Shown here: positions 15,341 to 28,136 of the stretch, piece after piece
Layout: each line of letters begins with the position of its first letter
Numbering within the stretch: the stretch's first letter is position 1
From: Hevea brasiliensis
Lineage: Eukaryota; Streptophyta; Magnoliopsida; Malpighiales; Euphorbiaceae
Direction of reading: 5' to 3'
Length of the DNA: 64,000 nucleotides
Assembly: GCF_030052815.1 (NCBI RefSeq)
Contig: NC_079505.1
Span: 70,950,324 to 71,014,323, forward strand
Program-made: the position numbers and the translations under genes
The notes under the pieces: generated by a model
What the model was told of the DNA's origin: nothing
What the model saw: the letters and a program-made list of their open reading frames with translations, nothing else
The model's database searches: none

Positions 15341-16464
15341 TAGCAACCCTCCCTATCCTTATGTCTTGCAAATCCAATAGTTGATTATGGTGAAACCTAC
15401 TGATTGCGATCCTAACACCTCGCCTCCTCCTGATCGCCTGCTTATTTGGCTTATTCATGCATATATCGATCCCTTCTTCTTATTCAACTAACCGATGGGC
15501 CTTTGTGCAAAGAGCAACAACCTTGGCTTGCTTCTCAAATTTCTCCTCATGCTCCTTGCCAACGCAATAACACAAAAGATTTGGATCTGTTGATTCCCAT
15601 TTCTTTTGCATCTTTGATTGAAGAATTATGCTTGTTCTTTTTAACTGAAGAATTTGGTTTTGATTGAAATTGTGAAAATATATTGAGAAATTGAAATTTT
15701 TACCTGTTGTTGTTTGGATCCTTAATGTACAGGAGAAATGATAAGAAATTAAACAATGGAAATGAAGAGGAGAAAAATACAATTAACTATTATATCCTCC
15801 AGTCTAATATATCGTAAAATGACATTTAAGTATTTTAATATAAACAATATACATTTCTCTTTATTTTTCTCTATTTTCCACTAATTGAAGAAAAATGTTT
15901 TAGCTTAGTTACAAAAATTAGAGAAATAGAATTTTCTCCTCTCTCCTCCACTCTTCTCATTTCTCTCTTCAATTTGTTGTCCAAATAAAGAGAATTTGAA
16001 AAAAATGAAGTTTCTTTTCTCTTCTCTTCTCTCCATTTCTGCCGATCCAAACAATGGGTTAGGAATTCAATGGAGGAGTTTTATTCATCTCGACATTGAA
16101 AAGTTGGGTTTTTATGGAGTGAATTAGAAAATTTGGGATTCGATTAAACTATTGCTTCCCTTGGTTTTTAATTATGTTGGTAATGGGTTACAAAACAGTC
16201 ATTTAAAAATTCCCCTTTTTGTCTTGATTTATGGATTTTTTTTGTTAAGACACAAGATATATGGTAGAATCTACCTATTAAATGCATGAGTCTCAAGTAT
16301 TTTTATTTTATATCCATAATAAATCGAGTTTAAATAAAATTTTTCCTTAATTTATAATATGTGAATTTGGTTTATGATCTATGTTTCATGATTTATTATT
16401 TATTGATTTAATTTGATTCTTCTCTCTCTCTCTCTTAGATACAGGGAATTATTATACTTTTGTT
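15341..16464. other. Intergenic DNA left of the nested retrotransposons
   Basis: No gene recognised. Open frames at 15,446-15,667 (plus) and 15,480-15,782 (minus) are antisense to each other and resemble no family. At 15,900-16,060 there is a CT-rich stretch ending in CCAAACAATGG, a style common in decayed transposable elements. A (CT) run at about 16,420 adjoins the insertion point. Confidence 0.45.
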
Positions 16465-16469
16465 GAAGT

Positions 16470-17495
16470 TGTCATGACCCGATCCCATGGGCTAGACTGG
16501 CACTAGAACTTGGATCCTAAAGCCCGTAGTAAGTTTAACTATTTCTACCCCAACCATAAAACCCATAAATATAGTCCAATTTCAAGAAATCAAACAGATA
16601 TAGTTTGACCATAAATTAGACTATCCAATAGGAAGCCTTAACTCACCTGACCTGTAAACTAATAAAACAACGATATGGGGAGCTCAGCTCACCCTCACAA
16701 TCCTCAAAGCAGATAAATAATCAAATGGGAGTTCAGCTCCCTCATCCAAAGGAATGAATATCTAATGCATCCAAATATTTCTACATAAATAAGGTTACAA
16801 CTCCAAAAGTTTAGTTAATACAACCCCAGATAAGGATAATACACTACTGGTACATGTGGAGTTCTAGAATTTAACAAAAGATAACAAAGTAAACTGAACT
16901 TTTCTGGTTTAACCTGCGAGAAAAGAAAGCAGGTTATTTTTAATGAGTTCACCTGTCACCTAAGAAAAAATAGTTGAACAGGGGTGAGCATTCTACTCAT
17001 AGAGTAAGATATTGATTTTAAATACAATTTCTATAACTATCTAAACCTAATGCATTCCTATATATAAAATGCAACATATACACATAATTTCAAACAATTC
17101 AAATAATATTTGCACAAAAGATAATTTGAAACACTCACACACCTATGTTTCACATCAACATATATATACATATGAGAGCTAATCCTCTATACAGCTGTCT
17201 TAATTTCAATACCTGCCAATGAAGTCAACTCAAGCTGAACTTTCTTTTAATAATCCAAGTGCGGGATTCAGAAAAATCAATTCAAAGCCGTACTTACCCT
17301 GACTTTTCCACATAAAAGGATTCGATCCCAGCGAGTCAAGCTCTAGCTGTGACTACCCATCCTACCCATATCCATATCCACACCATACATATGCCAACAT
17401 ACACACACAACTCCAAATTACCTTAAGGTGACATCCATAACAATTTCACCAATAAAATATGCAACATAAGGGTGTGCCTAGCATTTAACTATATA

Positions 17496-17543
<48 letters not shown>

Positions 17544-17934
17544 TGAATGTATGAGCATGCCTTGAATATATAATAATACTATTGAAATTATAAATAAAAT
17601 TAATATCTACTCACAGATCCAAATATCTCTGAGGCGACTGAGAAGATGAGGAATGTTGATTCGGATGACCTAAACAATCATATTTAAGAAATTTATCAAT
17701 ATTATCTCAAAACAAAGAACTAAAAAGCCTAAGAAACCCTAGGTTTATGCTGAAAATCCAGCAGAGTTTTTTCTGCACCTAGGACCTACGCAACTTGCAA
17801 AATAACTCAACTAACACTTCTCAATCCAAAAGGCCGCAGGCCTATAACACAATAACTACATAATACCTCTCCTAGGCTTGTCAAACCAATCAGTTCCTAC
17901 ATAAAATAATTATTTAAAAATTCAGGACGTGACA
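16470..17934 (-). repeat. 3' LTR of the older gypsy element
   Basis: 1,465 bp, with plus-strand ends TGTCATGACC...GACGTGACA. It aligns end to end with 37,845-39,304, with scattered mismatches, and contains an (AT)n tract at 17,501-17,541 where the other LTR has a (TG)n tract. Confidence 0.9.
17501..17541. repeat. (AT)n microsatellite inside the 3' LTR
   Basis: Alternating AT tract. The equivalent place in the partner LTR (38,881-38,912) is (TG)n, so the tract changed composition after insertion. Confidence 0.9.
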
Positions 17935-17947
17935 TTCTTTTCTTTTT
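17935..17947 (-). other. Polypurine tract of the older element
   Basis: The plus strand TTCTTTTCTTTTT reads AAAAAGAAAAGAA in element sense, directly before the 3' LTR. This is where plus-strand DNA synthesis is primed. Confidence 0.7.
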
Positions 17948-18180
17948 ACAGAAATTTCATCCTTGAATTTTTATATAAGGCAAAATAAATACACTGAGTT
18001 ACATACTAAACAAGTATAAGTACTTATTACGCATATCCCACTCTGACTCCTAGGTAAATTCCTCTATAAATTAACTTATCCATAGAACTTTAACCATAGA
18101 GATCTATTTTGACCAAAGCTACTTCATCTGATAATCCACTATGGCTACTAGTTGTTCCATAGAGATCTATTCTCATTTAA

Positions 18181-20711
18181 CTACACTATGTCTGGTTGCA
18201 GCACATGAGAAGGGTCGGAAACATATTTCCTAAGCATGAAAATATGAAACACTAGGTGGACATGAGAAAGGTTTAGTGGCAACTCCAACCGATAAGCAAC
18301 TACTCCCACTCTATCAGTGATCTCAAAAGATCTTATGTAACGGGGTGCTAGCACCTTCCTTTCCAAATTTCATAGCTCTTTTCATAGGAGAGACCTTTAA
18401 GAACATATAATCACCCACTGCAAATTCTACATCTTTCCTTCTTGGATCTGTATATCTCTTATGCCTGCTGAAAGTTGTTTTTAAATATTCCTTGATCAAA
18501 GGAACCATCTCTAAAGTGTACTGCATCAGATTTAAATTATGTACTCTTGCCTCTCCAACTTCTGTCTAATATAGAGGGGACCTACACTTCCTGCTATATA
18601 ATGTCTCATAGCGTGTCATTCCAATACTACAATGATAGCTGTTATTATAAGCAAACTCCATTAATGGTAGTTGATCATCCTATTGATCTCCAAAATCCAT
18701 GACACACATGCGAAGCATATCCTCTAATGTTTAAATTATCCTTCCAGATTGTCTATCTATCTGTGGGTGGAAAGCCATACTAAAATCAATTGTGTGCCAA
18801 GTGTTTCTTAAAGTTTCCTCCAGAACCAAGAAGTGAACTGAGGCCCTCTGTTAGATATTATGAAAGCAAGAATCCCATGCAATCTGACTATCTCATAAAT
18901 GTACAACCTTGAATACTGAGCAATAGAATAGGTGGTCTGTACAGACAAAAAGTGAGTTGACTTGGTCAGACGGTCCACAATCACCTATATAGAATCATAC
19001 CCTCAGGTAGTATGAGGCAACCCAATCACGAAGCCCATGGTGATCATTTCCCTCTTTCACTCTGGGATGGGAATCTCCTGTAACTTTCCTAATGGCCTCT
19101 AATGCTCAAACTTTACTTTCTGATAAGCTAGGCACTTAAACACAAAGTCTGCTATGTCTCCCTTCATTCCATTCCACCAGTACCTATCCTTCACATTATG
19201 GTACATCTTTGTACATCCTGGGTGAACACTATAAGGTGTATAGTGTGCCTTCTGCATAATTTTATTTCTTAAGTTGTTCACATCTAGCACACATACCTTG
19301 AAGCCTTGAATAAGGTTATCATTTCCATCAAATCCAAATTCACAATATTTTCCCTACTGTACCCTTTCCACAATCTGCATTAATTATGGATCCCTGTGCT
19401 GAAAAACTCCAATTTTGCCCCGCAGATCTAGCCATACTCTGAAATGTGCCAAAAGTGCATCCAAAGTAGTTATATCTAACATTAACCCTAATCCATCAGT
19501 TCATGCAACTCCTGTATCAACAGTCTTCTCTCTAATATTATATGTTTCAAGCTATCAAAAAACTTCCTGCTCAATGCATTTGCCACCACATTTGCTTTAC
19601 CTAGGTCATACTGGATAGTGCAATCATAGTCCTTCAGAAGCTCTATCCATCTTCTCTATCTCAAATTTAAATCACTCTGCTGGAAGATGTACTTCAAGCT
19701 TTTATGGTTGGCATATATCTCAAACATTTTGCTATACAAGTAGTGCCCCCAAATTTTCAATGCAAAGACAACAACTCCATTTCTAGATCATGAGCAGGAT
19801 AATTCTACTCGTGCTTCTTTAACTGTCTAAATGCATAAGCCACCACTTTATCATGTTGCATCAAAACACATCCTAATTCAACTTTAGAAGTATCATAGTA
19901 TACCATATACCCTTCTCCACTCACAGGCAAAGTTAACACAGGAGATGAAATTAAACAATCCTTAAGCTTTTGGAAGCTTTCCTCACAATCATCTGACCAG
20001 AAAAATAGGACATTCTTTCGAGTCAACCGTGCTAGAGGAGCTACTATCCTGGAGAAGATCTGCACAAAGTGCCTGTAATAACCTACTAGGCCTAGAAAAC
20101 TTTGCACCTCAGTGACTATAGTAGGCCTAAGCCAATTAGTTACTGCTTCAATTTTCTTGGGATCCACTTGAATGCCTTCATTAGAGACCACATGTCACAA
20201 GAATAAAATATTTTCTAGCCAGAACTCACAATTCAAAAACTTAGCATACAGCTAATGCTTCCTCAAGGTTTGCAATACCATCCTTAAATGCCAAGCATAT
20301 TATTCCTTGGTCTGAGAATATACTAAAATGTTATCTATGAAAACAATGACAAAGCAATCCAAGAATGATCTAAACACTCTATTCATTAGATCTTTAAAGG
20401 CTACTGGTGCATTAGTGAGCCCAAATGATATCATCAAGAACTCATAATGACCATACCTAGTCCTTAATACTGTTTTTGGCACATCCTCACTCCTTACTCT
20501 CAACTAATGATAGCTCAATCGTAGGTCTATCTTAAAGAAGTATCTTGATTCTTGCAGCTGGTTAAATAAGTCATCAATCTCTTATTTTTAACTGTCACCT
20601 TTTTCAGCTTGTCTATAATCAATGTATAACCTCAATGAACCATCCTTCTTCCTTACAAGCAAAACAAGAACACCCCAATGTGATGTGCTTGGCTAGATAA
20701 AACCCTTGTCC
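18181..20711 (-). pseudogene. Degraded pol (RT-RNase H-integrase) of the older gypsy element
   Basis: Broken minus-strand frames carry recognisable Ty3/gypsy pieces in order. RT lies at 20,300-20,700, with the SFGLTNAP region and the active-site strand. The RT-RNase H junction is at 19,805-20,191, with [16 protein letters not shown]. The integrase zinc-binding region is at 19,099-19,290, with HPGCTKMYHNVKDRYWW. The integrase C-terminal part is at 18,181-18,526. Stops and frameshifts separate the pieces, so no functional polyprotein can be made. The active-site strand reads FIDNILVYS, where the family has FIDDILVYS: the second catalytic aspartate is asparagine (codon at 20,330-20,332). The frame is cut at 20,716 by the younger element and resumes at 34,397. 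Confidence 0.88.
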
Positions 20712-20716
20712 AGAAG

Positions 20717-23700
20717 TGTCACACCTTACCCCTCTGTAAGGCATAACATGATCCCATAGAATACCTAATGAACTACCGAACTTCACCTACCGATAACTCA
20801 TTAGGTACCCTACAAGGGATTTTAAAACAATTTTCTTATTTTTGACAAGTGGTGAGCATTTTCTAGTAAGTACTTAAAACATTTAGTTAAAATTAAAACT
20901 AGTTAATATTTTTGATCCATTTTAGTTTTCCGCAAATTTTATAAAAATTTTGACAGAGTTTCCTCTGTATTTTGAGAAAACCGTTCTTCAAATACCTGTA
21001 AAAAGCACTTCTAAAATTTTTCTCAACCACTACTTCAATTTCATACTCACTCCCAATCAATTTCTCAACACATTTATCAACTTTCAAATTTCAAATCCAC
21101 TATCAATGATCATCAAAATATTAGCAATCCATTTCATTCAAATTAAATAAAATAGTTGTACTCATTTTTCATTAGAGGCAAAATAATTTATATACATTCT
21201 TATAAATTTTACATCAAAAGAAATACAACTAAACTTTATTACAAAATTCATATAAATTTTTGTACAAGCTGCTCAAAACCCATTTACATGTCCATATATT
21301 TATGTGCAATATATACATCAAAAGAAATATTTACAGTTAGGGTATAAATTATACCCGAAGACTTCAAGTTGATGACTCCTCATACCTCAGCAGCTCAGTC
21401 TGCTGCTCCTCTATGCTCTGTATCTGCGACAGCAATAGAAGCTATCGCTGAGTACTAGGACTCAGTAGTGCACAACATACTAAAATAATCTTTATGCAAA
21501 ACTTAAATCACATTTATTCAAAATTTTAGCTAAACATGCGCATTAAACACAAAACATAAATCATGAGATTTTAATACGAACCAAGTTCATTTCAAAGTAT
21601 CAAAACACATTTCATAAAGACCACAGTTAGATCATGCCATTCGAAACAAATAGAATCTCAATAGCCAGAGGCTAAAGAGAAATCACATCACAAGGCTAGC
21701 TAGCTCAAATATATGGATATCCATTCACATCCTCTTCTACTGGCACACCTCAACACTTCTCCAGAGAAGGAATCAAAATTCGAAACTAATTACCCCCACT
21801 AGTCGTGCTAGTGAGGTGTTCACATATATGGTCATGACACTGTGGTTTCAAAACTTATCTTAACCATTTGCTTTTTGCCATTTCAAATATACACAATAAC
21901 TTTCACAATTTAAATCAAAACATCCTGAATAAGATCATAATAAACTTTCAACAATTCAAAGCAAAAGTAAAAATGCATATTTCATTCACTTAATCAATAA
22001 ATTTTAAGGCATAGTAGTGTTGTGCACAAACCTCAAGCAAATCATCCCTTAGCCTCGACTCGGTTCCTCGGGTTCCTTCCCGATATTCTTTTCAACTGAA
22101 ACACACAATTTTACAATGTTTCAGTATTAGAACTTAACATAAATCCAAAATAAATTTTAGCTTCGCATTTACCTAGTTCTAACGTGTTAAATTCGACATT
22201 CTTGAAATTTTGTGTTTCGGGTTACTATTCACTGCACTATTCAAGTCAAATAGTTGACTTTCTAAGGCTTAATAGGTATGGGAACTCCAAATTCACCCAC
22301 ATACCACATTTTGGTCACTAAACTTGTTGGTTTTAGTTGTTTACTCAAAGCTTAGGTCGTTTAGGCAAAATTGCCAATTTTCGGTTTTGGAGTTCTAAGT
22401 TGCACTATTCCATTGGTCAATCTACTGTTGGAATTTGGTAAAACTTCCTTCATAGAAAATGTTCCTTATTGTCTTAAGTGTATTCTCATTTTTGGATCAC
22501 CCCAATTGGAGTTTTGTAGCTCAAGTTATAGCCAAAATAAAATTACTGTTCACGTGCACTGTTCATACTGCAATTTAGGTGCTGGCAGATTTTTGATCCA
22601 ACTTCGTTCGGTGATTTGATCAAGTTAAGTCCTTAATTTGGCCTAATTTCCTTCATAAGAAATGTTCTACTATGTCTTAGATTTCTATCGGATCAAGAAT
22701 CGCCTAAATCAGAGTTTTCTAGAGAGAGTTATAGCCATTAGAACTTTACTGCTCAATGGCAATTCTGCTGAGTTGCAGGTTCAGTAACTCAACTTTGCTC
22801 AATAATTTGACTAGGTTAATGGCATAATTTGGGGTGGTGTTCTTCATGAAAGTTTTAGATCTATGTCTTATCTAATTACTGGTAAAATCTCAGGTCATTT
22901 TGACCTTCCTAGCTCGAGTTATGACCAAATGAACAATTACTGTTCATTTGGTCAGTTTGGTGCAGTGGCTGCCTGCTCTCATTTCACTTTGGTCAATTGT
23001 TTCACTAAGTTTTGGTCAGTTTTTGGGCATGGTTCCTTAATGAAAATTGTGCCCTTTTATGTCTATTTTCATCCCCAATTGGTGCCATATCAATTGGACT
23101 TGTAAAATTTGAGTTTTGGTCCTTCAAAGTTGGCTTGGTCATGTTGCCAGCAGCATGACCAATTGCCCTACGAATTTGGCTTCACTTCCAACAATTCCCA
23201 CACATCCCCTTTGGTCATTATTGACCATTTTTCAGTTCACAATTGGTTAAAGATATCATTTATGCATTTCTCCCAAAATTTGGTTCACAAACCCTAACAT
23301 TCAAACCCTAACTCCTTCATCTCCTGCATTTAACTACATTTAATGGTTTTAATGCTAATCATTCAACTAAGTATGGTTCCTAAACTCATTCAAACCCATT
23401 AAATTCATGCAATTCATACTCCCTTTAGGCTGGCTGAAAATTCACTAATAGTCCTTCCCCCATATTTTCACTTCATTTAATGAATTCTAAGCTCATTTTA
23501 AGTAATAAGCATGCACTTAAAATAGAAATTGAAGGTTAGAATAACAACCTTAGGTGAAGCCTTTGATCTTCACTTTTTGTTCCAACTTCACACTTTTTCT
23601 TTCCTCTATTCTTCCTTTCTATACTCTTCAAGATGCAAGAATGAAGTTTTTAGGTGGGAGTTATGTTGATTGGGTGAAGAAAATTAAGCTTAACGTAAGC

Positions 23701-24416
23701 TTAAGGAAAGATTTTTCATGGGAGCTTATGGAGGAGATGGGGCGGCAAACAAGGGAGAAGAAGAAGACTTTTCTTTTTTTTTTTTTTTCTTTAATCTTAT
23801 CCCCTTTTTGAAGACCAAAAATCTCAAATTAATAAAATAAATTAATTAATCCTTTATGACATCATGCATGATGTCATCACCTTTGACTTTTCCCATCTTC
23901 TTTTTCTTTTTTTTTTTTTATTTATTTTTCTATTAGTTCTTTAATTTAATTCTCGATTCCAAATTTTTCTTTTCTCTGATTTTATTTGATAGTTAGGTCA
24001 GGAGTCAGCTCTCGGGGTCAATTGACCAAATTGCCCTCACGGTTCATCCTGCCACAAATAATTCCATATTTCTTCCGCCCTCGACCTAATTGTTTGATCG
24101 CTTAATGACTCTTTTCGTGATTTTCTTTTCCATTGTGTTCATAAGGGTCTTAAGGACCGCAGTCACTTTTTACTTGAAATTTGAGTTTAAAACGACTTGC
24201 AGCGTTCAGGAGGTCACTCATCGTTGTGACTCTACTGCTTAACTTCTTATGTTCTGTTTTTCTTATTTATAGTTAACTAATTAAACATTACTAATTATTT
24301 GTGTTTATGGCTTCTCAAGTTGTCTTAAGTGTGGCTCTAATCTCCTTAATTGTCCGGACTGACACCGGTCACCGAAACAGTGAAATCTACCAGGCTATGC
24401 AAACAGGGGTGTTACA
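20717..24416 (-). repeat. 3' LTR of the younger gypsy element
   Basis: 3,700 bp, with plus-strand ends TGTCACACC...GGTGTTACA. It is collinear with 30,692-34,396. Several 60-90-codon open frames in it occur at the same places in both LTRs simply because the LTRs are copies. None resembles a protein family. Confidence 0.95.
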
Positions 24417-24430
24417 ATTCTCTCCCCCTT
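24417..24430 (-). other. Polypurine tract of the younger element
   Basis: In element sense it reads AAGGGGGAGAGAAT immediately before the 3' LTR, a textbook plus-strand primer. Confidence 0.85.
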
Positions 24431-24462
24431 AAATAAAATTCGTCTCGAAATTTTACCTGGTA

Positions 24463-25753
24463 TCAATTTCTGAACAGCTGTGGGTGCTGTCTCCTCATGT
24501 CCTCCTCTCGTTCCCAAGTAGCCTCCTGGCCCGAATGATGGTTCCACAGCACTTTTACCAACGGTATTTGCTTGTTCCGTAGCTGCTTCACCTCATATGC
24601 CAGAATCTCTATGGGTTCTTCTTCATATGTGAGGTCTGGATTCACTTCAATTTCCTCTACTGGTAGTACATGAGATGGGTCTGATCAATACCTCCTTAAC
24701 ATCGATACATGGAAAACATTATGTATCTTTTCCAACTCTGGAGGTAGTGCCAAATGATATGCCAAAGGACCCACTCTTTCCAGAACCTCATATGGCCCGA
24801 TAAAACGAGGACTCAGTTTCCCCTTTCTGCCGAATCTCATAATTCTCTTCCAAGGAGAAACTTTGAGGAAAACTTTCTCACCCACTGCATACTCAATATC
24901 TCTTCTCTTCAAATCAATGTAGGACTTCTGACGGTCTGATGCAGCCTTAAGTCGATCTCTGATCACCCTGATCTTCTCCTCAGTCTGTTGAACAATTTCG
25001 GGTCCAATCATCTTTCTTTCACCCACGTCATCCCAACACAACGGGGTTCTACATTTTCTGCCATATAAAGCTTCATATGGAGGCATCCCAATGCTTGATT
25101 GGTAGCTGTTGTTGTAAGCAAACTCAATCAAAGGCAAGTGTGTATCCCAACTGCCCTCAAACTCAATCACACAAGCCCGTAGCATATCCTCCAAGATCTG
25201 AATTACCCTCTCGGGATCGCCATGCGTGGGTGGAATGCGATCAAGTTCAATCTAGTTCCTAGGGCTCTCAAGACTACCCTAATCTAGAAGTGAACCTAGG
25301 ATCTCTGTCTGACACGATGGATACTGGCACTTCATGCAGTCTCACAATCTCATCGATGTATAACTTGGCCAATCTTTCCAAACTATAATCCATCCGGACT
25401 GGCAGAAAATGAGCAGACTTAATCAGTCTGTCAACAATGACCCAAACTGCATCATGACTCTTCTGTGTCCTCGGAAGTCCCATCACAAAATCCATCGTTA
25501 TTCTCTCCCATTTCCATTCTGGTACTGGTAGTGGATGTAACAACCCAGTGGGTACTTGATACTCTGCCTTCACTTGCTGACAAGTTAGGCATTTGGATAC
25601 AAACTCTGCCACATCTCTTTTTAAACCCATCCACCAGTAATGCTCTTTTAGCCCTCTATACATTTTTGTGCCACCAGGGTGCATGGCAAAAGGAGACTCA
25701 TGTGCTTCCTTCAAAATGATCTGCCTCAAATCAACATCATTAGGAACACACAT
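24463..25753 (-). pseudogene. Integrase and chromodomain region of the younger element (frameshifted)
   Basis: 25,274-25,753 encodes the integrase zinc-binding part (HESPFAMHPGGTKMYRG, then CLTCQQ) and the catalytic core start with ITMDFVMGLP and VSIVSDRDPRF, which carry the first two acidic residues. The stretch around 25,205-25,235, where the family has its third catalytic glutamate in a DGQSER-like motif, is shortened and shifts frame. 24,685-25,194 resumes with the integrase C-terminal domain (FAYNNSYQSSIGMPPYEALYG). 24,463-24,645 is a chromodomain-like tail containing WERE. The protein would direct cDNA insertion if intact. The frameshifts make that impossible here. Confidence 0.9.
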
Positions 25754-25795
25754 TCTATCCTGGTGTAGCAGTAGACCATCATATCTGATTGAGAA

Positions 25796-26738
25796 TTATG
25801 GTTTCTTGCCCTGTCGGACTTCTTCCATCAACTTCTGATACTTCTGATCATTCTGAGCAGCCATTATGATCTGATCAATCAACACTGGCTGTACATGCCA
25901 TGCAACTGCTGTCTGCCCATCATCATTAATCTCTAAGCTGGCATGCAATGATCTTAACTCATGTACCAAAAACAATAGAGTAACTCGTAGACTTGCCATA
26001 GTCTTGCGACTTAAGGCATCAGCCACAACATTAGCTTTCCCTGGCTGATAGTCTATCAGACAATCATAGTCTTTTATCAACTCTAACCATCTCCTCTGTC
26101 TCAAATTCAGCTCTTTCTGGTTGCCCAAATACTTTAAACTCTTATGATCTGTGTAGATGTAACACTTTTCCCCATACAAATAGTGCCTCCAGATCTTAGG
26201 AGCAAACACAATAGCTGCAAGCTCCAAATCATGTGTTGGATAATTCCTCTCATGCGGTTTTAGCTGGCGTGATGCATAGACAATGACATTTCGATCTTGC
26301 ATCAATACACAGTTTAACCCATTGTGAGAAGCATCACTATATACTGTATATTCTTTACCCAGAGTAGGTAAAGTCAGAACTGGAGCTTCAGTCAAACATC
26401 TTTTCAATTCATCAAAACTCTGTTGGCATTTATCCGTCCACTGAAATTTTTCATATTTTCTAAGCAGCTTGGTCATTGGAGATGCCAACATGGAGAATCC
26501 CTTCACAAATCGACTGTAGTATCCAGCTAAACCCAGAATACTGCGAATTTCTATGATATTTCTGGGTGGCCTCCAATTAAGGACAGCTTCAATCTTACTT
26601 GGATCTACCTTGATGCCCTCTTCTGATACTACATGCCCCAAGAAATATATCTCCTTTAGCAAAAATTCACATTTCGACAATTTGGCATATAGCTGTTTCT
26701 CCCTCAAAGTCTACAGTACAATCCGCAGATGTCTATCA
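25796..26738 (-). pseudogene. RT C-terminal part and RNase H of the younger element
   Basis: The minus-strand frame 25,796-26,707 encodes the RT thumb/connection ([20 protein letters not shown]) and RNase H, with [17 protein letters not shown] and [10 protein letters not shown] supplying the expected acidic residues. It ends near the sequence joining RNase H to integrase. Between 26,707 and the hAT-like insertion at 26,739 the frame continues with one in-frame TAG that looks like a changed glutamine codon. The rest of RT lies beyond the insertion at 28,137. Confidence 0.9.
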
Positions 26739-26994
26739 TAGGGGTGGCCACGGTTCGGTTTCGAACCGGAACCGAACCGGAACTGGTTCGGTCAAAACTG
26801 GACCGAAACCGGTCAAAACAGGAACCGATTTCGAACCGGACCGAAACCGCCCTTTTACGATTTGGTTCAGGTTCATATTTTTTAGAAACCGTGAACCGGC
26901 GGTTCCGAACCGGATTGAATCGATAGTTCTAAACCGGACCAAACTAGTGATTTAAATACAAAAAAATTTAATAAATACCTCACTCCACTCCTAA

Positions 26995-26998
<4 letters not shown>

Positions 26999-27063
<65 letters not shown>
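26999..27063. repeat. (AT)n microsatellite inside the hAT-like element
   Basis: About 65 bases of alternating A and T within the third-level insertion. Confidence 0.95.
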
Positions 27064-27066
<3 letters not shown>

Positions 27067-27339
27067 ATTAATTCTCTACACAATTATTTTCTACACTCTC
27101 TTTAATTCTCAATACTTTTTTAATTTCTCTCAAATTTTCTAAATAATTATTTTATACACTCCTTTTAATTCTCAATACTTTTATAATTCTCCTACTTTAT
27201 TATTTTATATGCTCACTAAAATTTTTAATGCTATATCAATTACTCTGTTATTATTTTATATATTCAATAAAATTTTCAATACCCTCTATTTTAATTTTTT
27301 TTTCTTTTATATTTTTTTAATTATCAATTATCATATAAT

Positions 27340-27665
27340 TTTTTAAAAAAGGGCAAGTAATACTCAACTCAATTTAACTAAACTTTTATCCTAAAAATTT
27401 ATTGGGGTCGGCTATATGGATTCTCTTTCTCCACTCTAAACGATTTTGGGTTAAATTATCGGAAATGTGTAATACTTTTAGGTCATGTTGTACTATTCTC
27501 CTTTAAGTTAGTTTAGGTCTACATATTCTTTTCTTTCTATTCTCTAACTCAATGTGCTCTACATGTCTAACTAGAATTTTCCTATGTCTATGCTTCACAT
27601 TACCAAACTACCTCAATCTCCCTTCTCTCAACCTATAACTGAAAATTTTGATTCATCTAAATCCT
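27340..27665. repeat. Possible SINE-derived fragment inside the hAT-like element
   Basis: The phrase TTGGGGTCGGCTATATGGAT at about 27,400 and the text after it (CTCTTTCTCCACTCTAAACGATTTTGGG, then CTACATGTCTAACTAG and CATTACCAAACTACCTCAATCTC) resemble a dispersed plant repeat that I recall from Au-type SINEs. I see no RNA polymerase III boxes or clear ends, so the assignment is tentative. Confidence 0.3.
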
Positions 27666-28136
27666 AAAGGAATACATAGGCAAAATTAAGTTCATGCACC
27701 TTTTTCTAATTTTTTTTAAATTAATTTCATCTCTAGTTTTTAATAAGTTCAAGTCTTTGCTTATTATATTTTTCTTAAAAATAAGTTAATTTTATTCTTT
27801 TTATTCTTATTTTATTTTGATTAAAAGATTTCTAAGAAAAATTAAAATATTTTTACAAATATAACTTAAATTATAAATCAATAAAATTTTTCTCTAATTT
27901 TTTCCTTTAAATCGCTCCAAAATCGCTTCCAAACCGTCATTCAAACCGTTTTGAACTGTCATTTTTTGAACCGTCTCTTAAACCGTTTTAAACCGGGGCT
28001 CAAACCGGAACCGGCGGTTTAGGAACCGTCTTCCAAACCGTTCCATGACGGTTTGGTTCAGGTTCATAATTTTATTGAACTTGAACCGGCGGTTCAGAAA
28101 CCGTAACCGACGGTTCCTGAACCGTGGCCCACCCTA

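Larger units (their letters stand above)
26739..28136. mobile_element. Non-autonomous hAT-like element inside the younger element's RT, 1,398 bp
   Basis: Left end TAGGGGTGGCCACGGTTC and reverse-complemented right end TAGGGTGGGCCACGGTTC match at 16 of 18 bases. The flanks carry a perfect 8-bp duplication GTCTATCA (26,731-26,738 and 28,137-28,144). Ends of this kind with 8-bp duplications are characteristic of hAT transposons. Subterminal regions are packed with AACCGG/CCGGTT motifs in both orientations. The interior is AT-rich with an (AT)n tract and no transposase, so movement would need an enzyme from elsewhere. The open frames at its left end are translations of the repeats. Confidence 0.9.

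Noticed and set aside
15446..15782. Antisense pair of open frames of 73 and 100 residues
   Set aside because: No family resemblance. The longer one starts in low-complexity sequence and has no promoter or intron signals.
20950..23811. Several 60-90-residue open frames in the 3.7-kb LTR
   Set aside because: The same frames recur in the partner LTR only because the LTRs are copies. They have no family motif or coding bias.
26729..26942. Arg/Thr/Gly-rich open frames on both strands
   Set aside because: They are translations of the AACCGG-type subterminal repeats of the hAT-like element, not proteins.
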